64,000 bases of DNA, from positions 3,038,001-3,102,000 of the forward strand of contig NZ_FMHW01000002.1 of the NCBI RefSeq assembly GCF_900090325.1, written 5' to 3'. The notes under the pieces were generated by a model, which was given only the letters and a program-made list of their open reading frames with translations, did not search any database and was not told the origin of the DNA. The stretch is from Micromonospora pallida (GTDB taxonomy: Bacteria > Actinomycetota > Actinomycetes > Mycobacteriales > Micromonosporaceae). Each line of letters opens with the position of its first letter. Position 1 is the stretch's first letter. Of this stretch, positions 56,511-63,137 are shown one piece after another. Made by a program: the position numbers and the translations under genes.

Positions 56511-57643
56511 CGGTAGACGCTCGCAATCGCCCGGATGTCCTCGTGGGGCGGGGTGACCGGCCGCTCAGCGAGCAGCGCCGAGGCGCGACGACGCTGCCGG
56601 CGCGGCACGCCCCCGTTGATGCCCAGGTACTCCAGCGTCGGATGGCCCTCGACAGCCTCGACGAGCCGCCGCGCACCCCGGCCGCCGACCTCCGTACGCC
56701 GCAGGTCCAGCCGGCGCAGCCGGGCGGCGGGCAGCACGTCGGCGAGCACCGCCGCACCCTCGTCGCCGACCACGTTGCCGCGTGCCCCGAGAGCCCGCTC
56801 GGACGGCGGACGGGCCAGGTCCAGTGCCCGCCAGGCACCCAGGTGAGGGGCCAACGCCGTCACCCCGACCGGGGTGATCCCGTTACCGCCCAGCCCGATC
56901 GTCACCGCCACCCCGTCGAGCAGTTCGGCGAGGGCGGCGGCGCCGGCGTCCCCGAGGTGGTTCGCCGCCAGGTAGACCTCCCGGACCCCGGCGTCCCGGA
57001 CCAGCCTGCCGAGCACCGGCACGGCGTCCGGGCCGAAGCCGTTGCCGCCGAGGAAGAGCCGCTGCACCGGCTGCTCGCGCACGGTCAGCGCCTCGGCGAG
57101 CGCGGCTAGCCCGCGCACGCTCATCCCGACGTTGACCAGGTCGAGCGTACGGATGGCGGAGTTCACCGCGAGCGCGGCGGCGAGCCGCCGGACCCCCTCG
57201 TCGCCGACCGGGTTGCGCTTGAGCCACAGCGCCCGCACCGTGTCGTCACCGGCCAGCCGGGCGGCGAGCGCGTCGACCCCGGCCGGGTCGATCCGGTTGC
57301 AGCCCAGGTAGAGCGTCTGGAGGTGGTGCCCCGGGCGCAGCGCCTCGGCGACCGCCCGGGCACCGTCGGCACCGAGGCCGTTGGTGCCCAGCAGCAGGTG
57401 CCGCACCAGCGGCGAGTCGACCGCGGCGGCCACGATCCGGGCGGTCTGCACCGGACCGACGCCCTGCTTGCACAGGTCGAGCCGGCCGTCCGGCTGCACC
57501 GTCCCGCGCGGGAACTCCTCGGGCGCGACGACGACGTCCGGCACCGCGAGGCGGACCAGCAACGGGTCGAAGTCGCCCGGCTGGGCCAGACCGGCGTCGG
57601 GATCGGTGATGGCCGGGCAGCGCACCGGCGTCGGGTCGGTCAC
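56507..57643 (-). CDS. Leucine-rich repeat protein, ribonuclease-inhibitor type
   Basis: A 378-residue protein made of about nine RI-like leucine-rich repeats of 28-30 residues, each with the pattern LxLxxNxIxxxGxxALA (for example LQTLYLGCNRIDPAGVDALAARL and VREVYLAANHLGDAGAAALAELL). RI-type repeats are more typical of eukaryotic NLR proteins and their bacterial relatives. There is no signal peptide, so it should be a cytoplasmic interaction scaffold. It overlaps both neighbours by four bases. Confidence 0.85.
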   Translation of the reverse strand: MTDPTPVRCPAITDPDAGLAQPGDFDPLLVRLAVPDVVVAPEEFPRGTVQPDGRLDLCKQGVGPVQTARIVAAAVDSPLVRHLLLGTNGLGADGARAVAEALRPGHHLQTLYLGCNRIDPAGVDALAARLAGDDTVRALWLKRNPVGDEGVRRLAAALAVNSAIRTLDLVNVGMSVRGLAALAEALTVREQPVQRLFLGGNGFGPDAVPVLGRLVRDAGVREVYLAANHLGDAGAAALAELLDGVAVTIGLGGNGITPVGVTALAPHLGAWRALDLARPPSERALGARGNVVGDEGAAVLADVLPAARLRRLDLRRTEVGGRGARRLVEAVEGHPTLEYLGINGGVPRRQRRRASALLAERPVTPPHEDIRAIASVYR

Positions 57644-59070
57644 CAGGGCACGCTCCGGTAGTCCTTGAGGAACTGGCCGCTCACCGGGGCGCCGCGCACG
57701 CCCCGCACGATCGGGTCGTAGACGCGGGCGGCCCCGTCCACCACGTCGAGCGGGGGCCGGAAGCCGAGGTCCCGCTGGGCGGTCTTGCCCGGGTGCGGAC
57801 GCTCGTCGGTGACCCAGCCGGTGTCCACACTGTTCATGTGGATGCCGCTGGTCAGGTAGTCGACGGCGACCGTGCGGACCAGCATGTTCAGCGCGGCCTT
57901 AGCCATGTTGGTGTGCGGGTGGCGGGTCGTCTTGCCGGAGCGGGAGTAGCTGCCCTCCATCGCGGAGACCTGCACGACGTGCCGCTGCGGGTGGACACTG
58001 GCCGCCATCAGCGGGCGTAGCCGGGAGGTGAGCAGGAACGGCGCGAAGGCGTTGACCACGTGCACCTGCAACCACTCGTGCGGGCTCACGTCGGCGTCGC
58101 TGAGCACCCACGAGTTGACCTCGCGCAGGTCGAGCGGCTGGCCCGTCTCGTCGACCTGCCCGGCGGGGAAGAACGTGTCCAGCCCGACGGGCAGGCTCCC
58201 CGCCGTCGGGGTGGCCGGGGCGGCGCCGATCGCGATCCGCGCGGCCGGCCCGGCCAGTGCCACGGACTCGGCCGCCCGGACCTCCCGGTGGTACGCCGCC
58301 GGCCGGTAGAGCGTCTGGGCGGCGTTGTTGACCAGGATGTCCAGCCCGGCGAAGCGCCGACCGACCAGAGCCACGAAGTCGAGCGTGCCGGCCAGGTCGA
58401 GCAGGTCCAGCCCGTGCACGTAAAGCCGGTCGGCCCAGTCGTCCGCGTCGGGCAGGGCGGCGAAGCGGCGGGCGGCGTCGCGGGGGAATCGGGTCGTCAC
58501 GATGACCTCGGCGCCGTCGCGGAGCAGCTTGAGCGCGGTGTGGAAGCCGATCTTCACCCGGCCGCCGGTCACCACGGCGGTGCGTCCGGTCAGGTCGCAG
58601 CGGGCGTGCCGCCGCTCGCGGTTCTCCGCCGCGCACGACGGGCACATCATGTGGTAGTCCACGTCGACCTGCCGGTAGGGCAGCTTGCACACATAGCAGC
58701 GCCGCTCTCGGCGCAGCGCCCTGGGCCCGGCCAGCCCGGCGGCGTCCGGATCCGCGCCCTCTCGGCCTGGGCCCTCCTGGTCTACGCCGTCCCGGTCCGC
58801 ACCGGCCCGGTCGGCTATGGCGGGCTGGTCGGTGACGGGCGGGACGGGATCGGGGATCTCGGTGTGGAAACGGGTGGCGCCAGCCAGCAAGGCGCGGTCG
58901 GCCGACCGGGTAGCGGCGTCCCGGCGGGCCTTGGCGCGCTTCTTCACTCCCCGGTGGGCGACGACGACCGCCCGCTCCAGTTCCTGCCGGGTCCCCTCGT
59001 CCAGGTCGGCATCATCGAGGCGGGCCAGGACGGCCAGGCAGGCCGCCAGCTCGGCACGCTCGACGGACAT
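57640..59070 (-). CDS. Short-chain dehydrogenase with N-terminal extension and zinc ribbon
   Basis: A 476-residue protein. Residues 1-60 are a charged helical region, about 60-118 a Pro/Asp-rich linker, and 120-150 a zinc ribbon (CYVCK and CPSC pairs). From about 158 is an SDR domain with cofactor motif TGGRVKIG and NNAAQ. The usual YxxxK catalytic site reads TNMAK (in HTNMAKAALNM), with Thr at the Tyr position, so chemistry may differ or be lost. ATG at 59070 follows AAGGAG. It begins 25 nt after the 3' end of tRNA-like element A and heads the five-gene operon. Confidence 0.82.
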   Translation of the reverse strand: MSVERAELAACLAVLARLDDADLDEGTRQELERAVVVAHRGVKKRAKARRDAATRSADRALLAGATRFHTEIPDPVPPVTDQPAIADRAGADRDGVDQEGPGREGADPDAAGLAGPRALRRERRCYVCKLPYRQVDVDYHMMCPSCAAENRERRHARCDLTGRTAVVTGGRVKIGFHTALKLLRDGAEVIVTTRFPRDAARRFAALPDADDWADRLYVHGLDLLDLAGTLDFVALVGRRFAGLDILVNNAAQTLYRPAAYHREVRAAESVALAGPAARIAIGAAPATPTAGSLPVGLDTFFPAGQVDETGQPLDLREVNSWVLSDADVSPHEWLQVHVVNAFAPFLLTSRLRPLMAASVHPQRHVVQVSAMEGSYSRSGKTTRHPHTNMAKAALNMLVRTVAVDYLTSGIHMNSVDTGWVTDERPHPGKTAQRDLGFRPPLDVVDGAARVYDPIVRGVRGAPVSGQFLKDYRSVPW

Positions 59071-59095
59071 GCTGCTCCTTCGGGAAGGGTGGGGG

Positions 59096-59168
59096 CGAGA
59101 CCGACCGGATTCGAACCGGCGTCCTCCAGCTTGCCGTCAAGGCGCGTCGACCTCTGCGCTACGGCCTC
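59096..59168 (-). tRNA. tRNA-like element A, non-canonical anticodon arm
   Basis: A 73-nt tRNA-like sequence: 7-bp acceptor stem GAGGCCG/CGGTCTC (extended 2-3 bp by flanking GGC/GCC), T8-A9, a D-arm GCGC...GCGC with loop AGAGGTCGAC, a T-arm with loop TTCGAAT, and a short variable region. The anticodon arm cannot form the usual 5-bp stem and 7-nt loop; the best fold is CTTG-ACGG-CAAG. No anticodon can be assigned. It lies 25 nt before the SDR start codon on the same strand. Confidence 0.6.
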
Positions 59169-59178
59169 GCCGCGCGGC

Positions 59179-59184
59179 AGCATA
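59179..59184 (-). promoter_or_regulatory. Possible -10 box for tRNA-like element A and the SDR operon
   Basis: Minus-strand TATGCT lies 10 nt before the 5' end of element A; transcription would start a few bases upstream of the element and could run on into the SDR operon. The -35 is weak. Confidence 0.4.
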
Positions 59185-59210
59185 CCGAAGGCCACCGACA
59201 GCCAGCCCCA

Positions 59211-60797
59211 CTACCGTCGCGTCAGCTTCCGCGCGGTGGCGAGCAGACCGGCGGCGGTATGACCCTGCACGTCCACCACGTCCGGATCGGCGCCGGCCGC
59301 GAGCAGGGCCGACATCACCTCGGTGGCCAGCGCGACCGCAGCGGCGTGCAGCGGGGTGCGTCCGTCCCTGTCGCGTCCGTTGACGTCGAGACCGGCGGCG
59401 GTGAGTGCTGGCAGCATCCGCACGTGGTCCAGGTGGGACAGCCAGTGCATCAGGGTGCTGCCCGTGCTGTCGCGCAATCCGGGGTCCAAGCCGTCGGCGA
59501 GCAGGGCGAGCAGACCGTCGGTGTCGCCGTGCAACGCGCGGGCGAAGATGTCCTGCCGAACCTTGCGGAGCTCCTTCGGCAGGGGTTTCGCACCGGTGCG
59601 CCAGGCCCGCACCGCCGCCGCGCAGCCGACGAGCGGTCCGCCCAGCCCGGCGAGCACGAACTCGCGACGCAGTTCCTCGTCGCTGTGCTGTGGAGTGGCG
59701 AGGCGACCGTCGATGATCCGGACGAGGTGCCAGTCCGGCCCGCACCGGACCCGGATCGGCGGGTGTGGTGCGGCTTCAGGCGCCTGCCACCTCTGGGCCC
59801 GCCCCGGGAACAGCGCCTCGTGCACCAGCGGGTGCAGGTCGTCCGGAGTCAGGGCGCCCCAGCCCAGCAGTGCCACGTCGGCCGGTGCCGGGACCCCGAA
59901 GGCGCACGGCCCGGCGGCCGGCTCGTTCCACGCCGCCGCGCGGACGGTCAGTCGGTCTCCGGCGGCGAACTCGACGGCGAGCCTGCGATCCGCGCTGAAC
60001 TGCGTCATCACCGCGTATCGGTGGGCGAGCCGTCGGGTCTCGTCGACAAGCACGGGTAACGCCGGCGCATGGGCGACGAGCCGGGCCTCGAACCAGGGCC
60101 CGCGCTGCCAGACCTCGTCCGGGTCGACGGCGACCCCGGCCGCGTCGTACGCCGCCACCGGTTGTCGGGCCGCCAGCAGCGCGGCCACGCGCTCCACCTC
60201 GGCGGCGCGGTCACCGGCATGATCCGATGTGGCCGTGTCGCCCTGCGGGTACGAGCAGCCGGCGAGCGAGTGCCAGGGGAGCCGGACGGCCGAGGCGCCG
60301 TACGCCCAACGGCGGGCGGCGACCTCGTCCGCGTCCCAGCACCAGCCGGGCAGGTCGTACCACCAGCTCGGCAGGCGCCCGCTGTCGGTGACCCGCAGCC
60401 CGACCCGTTGGGGCGCGCGCTCGGTGAGCGGAAGCGTCGCCACCAGCAGCGGGACACCCGGACCGAGCCTCCCCGTGTCCGTCGGGAACGGGCCACGCAG
60501 CCGGGAGAGCACGACGGTGGCCCTCGGCACCAGGGTCAGGGAGTCGGTGCGGGGCAGGAAGCGACGCAGCAGGTCCGGCGCGAGGCCGCGCAGTTCGCCC
60601 TCGATCCGGGCAGCCTCGTCGGTGCCGTACCGGGAGGTCACGTCCCGCAGGTCGACGTGTGCGTCGACCAGCGCCGCGGCGCACGCGCCGCGCCAGTCAC
60701 CAGCCCGGCGACGGGCGGTGACGGCGGCAACCATGGCCGGCGGCGAGGCGTACCTGAGCAACCGCAACTGTCGGTCCCGCTCGCGTCGGCGCTCCAT
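59211..60797 (-). CDS. Ankyrin-repeat protein, paralogue of the protein at 54723
   Basis: A 528-residue protein with the same architecture as the ankyrin protein downstream: N-terminal domain starting LRLLRYASPPAMVAAVTARRRAGDW, a shared VRCGPDWHLVRIIDGRL block near 360, and a C-terminal ankyrin region (TDGLLALLADGLDPGLRDS, GSTLMHWLSHLDHVRMLP, GRTPLHAAAVALATEVMSALLAAGADPD). No catalytic motif is evident. ATG at 60797 begins 25 nt after tRNA-like element B. The pair arose by duplication and may bind different partners. Confidence 0.8.
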   Translation of the reverse strand: MERRRERDRQLRLLRYASPPAMVAAVTARRRAGDWRGACAAALVDAHVDLRDVTSRYGTDEAARIEGELRGLAPDLLRRFLPRTDSLTLVPRATVVLSRLRGPFPTDTGRLGPGVPLLVATLPLTERAPQRVGLRVTDSGRLPSWWYDLPGWCWDADEVAARRWAYGASAVRLPWHSLAGCSYPQGDTATSDHAGDRAAEVERVAALLAARQPVAAYDAAGVAVDPDEVWQRGPWFEARLVAHAPALPVLVDETRRLAHRYAVMTQFSADRRLAVEFAAGDRLTVRAAAWNEPAAGPCAFGVPAPADVALLGWGALTPDDLHPLVHEALFPGRAQRWQAPEAAPHPPIRVRCGPDWHLVRIIDGRLATPQHSDEELRREFVLAGLGGPLVGCAAAVRAWRTGAKPLPKELRKVRQDIFARALHGDTDGLLALLADGLDPGLRDSTGSTLMHWLSHLDHVRMLPALTAAGLDVNGRDRDGRTPLHAAAVALATEVMSALLAAGADPDVVDVQGHTAAGLLATARKLTRR

Positions 60798-60822
60798 CTC
60801 GGCGTCCCCGTTCCCGTCGGGA

Positions 60823-60895
60823 GCGGCCCGGCCGGAATCGAACCGGCGTCCTCCCGATTAGCAGTCGGGCGCGACGACCTCTGCGCTACGAGCCG
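60823..60895 (-). tRNA. tRNA-like element B, anticodon GCT but no long variable arm
   Basis: A 73-nt cloverleaf fits: acceptor CGGCTCG/CGGGCCG, 5-bp anticodon stem CCCGA/TCGGG with loop CTGCTAA, variable loop AGGAC, T-arm GCCGG-TTCGATT-CCGGC. The anticodon GCT would read serine AGY codons, but true bacterial tRNA-Ser has a long variable arm and this does not. No CCA is encoded. A -10-like TAAACT (minus strand, 60912-60907) lies 11 nt before the 5' end. Confidence 0.65.
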
Positions 60896-60916
60896 CTCGC
60901 CGGAAAAGTTTAGGCG

Positions 60917-60991
60917 GCGGGCCGGCCGGAATCGAACCGGCGTCCTCCTGGTTTTGGAGACCAGGCGCGACGACCTCTGCGCTACGGCCCA
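60917..60991 (-). tRNA. tRNA-like element C, anticodon CCA (Trp-like)
   Basis: A 75-nt tRNA-like sequence: acceptor TGGGCCG/CGGCCCG with a wobble first pair, anticodon stem CTGGT/ACCAG (plus one extra pair) with loop CTCCAAA, anticodon CCA for tryptophan. The D-arm, variable region and T-arm are identical to elements B and D. The anticodon arm resembles genuine actinobacterial tRNA-Trp, while the body does not. No CCA end is encoded. Confidence 0.65.
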
Positions 60992-61020
60992 CACGGATCG
61001 GGCGGAGGGGCGCCCGGGCG

Positions 61021-61094
61021 GCGGATGGACCGGAATCGAACCGGCGTCCTCCGGCCTTGATGGGCCAGCGCGACGACCTCTGCGCTACCACCCG
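61021..61094 (-). tRNA. tRNA-like element D, six-base anticodon loop
   Basis: A 74-nt tRNA-like sequence: acceptor CGGGTGG/CCATCCG, the shared D-arm and T-arm, and an anticodon arm that folds as TGGCC-CATCAA-GGCCG, a 6-nt loop lacking a normal U33 position. No anticodon can be assigned safely. It is the first of the tandem trio D-C-B. Confidence 0.55.
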
Positions 61095-61103
61095 CCGGGA
61101 GCG

Positions 61104-61109
61104 AGTGTA
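61104..61109 (-). promoter_or_regulatory. Possible -10 box of the tRNA-like array
   Basis: Minus-strand TACACT lies 9 nt before element D, a typical spacing for a tRNA promoter. A clear -35 is not seen. Confidence 0.4.
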
Positions 61110-61180
61110 GGGCACCTGCCGAGGTGGGTTCGCTGTACGACGGGAACGCGTTTCAGGCCGACCACATGGGCCAGACGGTC

Positions 61181-61216
61181 GACGGGCCGCCGGGACGTGC
61201 GTCCCGGCGGCCCGTC
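61181..61216 (-). terminator. Terminator of the secreted protease gene
   Basis: GACGGGCCGCCGGGA (61181-61195) pairs perfectly with TCCCGGCGGCCCGTC (61202-61216) over a 6-nt loop, 14 bp past the protease stop. Confidence 0.88.
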
Positions 61217-61230
61217 GTGGTCAGTCGTGG

Positions 61231-62463
61231 TCAGCCGTTGTTGTCGATCAGGCTGGCGATCTCGTTGTAGATCAGGTGCGCCTTCGCCCCCTGGTTCGAC
61301 GGGCAACCGCCGAGGTGGTGCAGGGCGATCACCCGGTGACTGCTGTCCAGCACCGGCGAGCCCGAGTTGCCGCCGGAGGTGTCACAGCTGTAGCTGATGT
61401 TCCAGGTGTTGTAGTTGGCGTTCTTGACGGTGCACGTCACGCCGTTCTGGGTGTCCTCGTAGATCGACAGTCGCTTCGGGCTGCCGTCGCCATGCCCCGG
61501 GATGTACATCCGGGTGCCGGTCGTGGTGGCGGTCGTCCTCAGGTACAGCGTGCCGAAGCCCTGGATGCTGGTGAAGTTGTTCACCGAGTACAGGGCGTAG
61601 TCCAGTTCGCCGGAGCCGCCGCTACTCACCTTGTAGAGGGTCGCTCCGCTCACCTTGGTGCCGGCGCCGGGGTTCGCGCCGCCGCAGGTGGCGCACTGGT
61701 AGTTGAACTGCATCTCACTGCCGCTGACGGCGGACTGCGTCGAGAAGCAGTGCTTGTTGGTCAGCATGCGGTTGGTGTTGCCGACCCGCCAGGTGGTGCA
61801 CATCCCGCCGCCGCTGATCAGCAGCCGCGCCACCGCCCTGCCGCGGGCGTACTCGTTGGGGTGGCTGGCCTGGTAGCAGACCACGTCGCGGCGCGCGTCG
61901 GTGCTGCAGACGGACTGCGTGGAGAAGTTGTGCTGCTTGATCTCGGTGGGGTCGTAGCCGCGCCAGAACCGGTCGATGGTCGCGGCGGTGCCACGGGTGG
62001 ACCGGCTGCTGTGCAGCGTCACCACCGCGGTGTCACCCTCCACCGACATCGCCCAGAAGCCCGGCTGCCCGTCGGTGGTGTAGTCCGAGCCGGTCGCCCG
62101 GTTCAGGTCGCGGTCGTACCGGTAGCTCTCCCGGCCGTCGGGGCTCGACACGGTCACGTAGTCGCCGTGGGCCAGTCGCAGTGAGCTGAAGTGCACCTTG
62201 ACGTACGACGCGCCGGGATGCCGAATGACCTGTGTCCGGCCGTCCCGGGCATAGGACAGCGAGCCGTCGACGGTGCGGAGTTCGCCGACCGTGGTGACGC
62301 CCTCGGCCGAGAACTGATCCGATTCGGGCGCTCGCGCGGAGTGTGGTGCCAGAGGTTGGACCGAGTACGCCTCGGCGGCCGGTACCGACAGCACACTCAG
62401 CCCGAGTGTGCAGGCGCCGAGCGCGACCGCCGCCGTTCGCAGGCGGCGCAGAGTGTGTTTCAT
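61231..62463 (-). CDS. Secreted trypsin-like serine protease
   Basis: A 410-residue exported S1-fold protease. The signal peptide (about 1-32) ends VPAAEA. A beta-rich N-terminal region (about 33-165, with VTVSSPDGRESYRYD) precedes the protease domain: His in LTNKHCFSTQS, Asp probably in GELDYALYSV, Ser in TSGGNSGSPVLDSS, with several cysteines likely disulfide-bonded. The domain resembles lysyl endopeptidase-type enzymes. ATG at 62463 has GGGAGGAG upstream. It is a stand-alone gene bounded by a strong terminator. Confidence 0.87.
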   Translation of the reverse strand: MKHTLRRLRTAAVALGACTLGLSVLSVPAAEAYSVQPLAPHSARAPESDQFSAEGVTTVGELRTVDGSLSYARDGRTQVIRHPGASYVKVHFSSLRLAHGDYVTVSSPDGRESYRYDRDLNRATGSDYTTDGQPGFWAMSVEGDTAVVTLHSSRSTRGTAATIDRFWRGYDPTEIKQHNFSTQSVCSTDARRDVVCYQASHPNEYARGRAVARLLISGGGMCTTWRVGNTNRMLTNKHCFSTQSAVSGSEMQFNYQCATCGGANPGAGTKVSGATLYKVSSGGSGELDYALYSVNNFTSIQGFGTLYLRTTATTTGTRMYIPGHGDGSPKRLSIYEDTQNGVTCTVKNANYNTWNISYSCDTSGGNSGSPVLDSSHRVIALHHLGGCPSNQGAKAHLIYNEIASLIDNNG

Positions 62464-62629
62464 CGTCGCTCCTCCCAGGACCAGCATCCAGACATGCTTT
62501 CGGTCTTCATACACGTCGAGGAGAAATATGTAAATACATCGATGCATTGGGTCCTGGTTCGCCGTGACATCCAGCAGGCTGTCGCGAATTCCGCTGTCGG
62601 GTGACGCCGCAACCGCCTAACGTCGCCGC

Positions 62630-62998
62630 ATGGCCAGGAGTCGCGAGCGGAGGATCCACGTCGACGGCGTCGACTATCGATGGATGGTCCGGCACGTCGA
62701 CCCCGGTCACGTCGTCGTCAGGGTCTGGCACACCACGACCGGACGGGGCACCCCGTTGGAGGTCCGGGTGGCCTACGACGACCCGTGGCTCAACTACGGA
62801 CCGATCATCACCACGCCCTCGGAGCAGGCGGCCGAGGTGTTCGCCCTGACCCCGGTCACGCCGCAGCTGGTCGCGGACCTGATCCGGGCGGCACTGACCG
62901 CAGGCTGGCAGGCCGAAGACGACGGCGGGCCGCGGCGCTTCACGCTCACCCGGGACCGCGAGCGGCTCGAGCCCGTCTCCGGGCGACCACCCCACTGA
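62630..62998 (+). CDS. Small hypothetical protein
   Basis: A 122-residue soluble protein, not recognised. It begins with a basic tail (MARSRERRI), then a compact domain (HVDGVDYRWMVRH, VRVAYDDPWLNYGPIIT) and a C-terminal helix region (PQLVADLIRAALTAGWQ). Third-position GC and an intact frame support a real gene. No good ribosome site precedes ATG; 62464-62629 upstream includes an AT-rich patch around TGTAAATACA that probably holds promoters for both divergent genes. Confidence 0.65.
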   Translation: MARSRERRIHVDGVDYRWMVRHVDPGHVVVRVWHTTTGRGTPLEVRVAYDDPWLNYGPIITTPSEQAAEVFALTPVTPQLVADLIRAALTAGWQAEDDGGPRRFTLTRDRERLEPVSGRPPH

Positions 62999-63091
62999 CC
63001 GACCGGCCCGGGTCGCGATCACCTGGCAGGCGGGCCACCGTCCGCAGGCTGTCCGTGACCGTGCCGGTCCGCCCGGCGGTCGACGCCGCTG

Positions 63092-63130
63092 GGCCCGGGC
63101 GGGCGGCGGAGGTCGCCGCCCGCCCGGGCC
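63092..63130. terminator. Bidirectional terminator between converging genes
   Basis: GGCCCGGGCGGGCGGCG (63092-63108) pairs perfectly with CGCCGCCCGCCCGGGCC (63114-63130) around a 5-nt loop. Confidence 0.88.
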
Positions 63131-63137
63131 ACCGGGC

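Noticed and set aside
59096..61094. tRNA-like cluster as an integration site of a mobile element
   Set aside because: No integrase, excisionase or direct att repeats are visible, and the elements precede genes at fixed spacing rather than marking one boundary.
62464..62547. Extended N-terminus of the secreted protease starting near 62547
   Set aside because: It would place AT-rich promoter sequence in the coding region and bury the signal peptide; the ATG at 62463 has a strong ribosome site.
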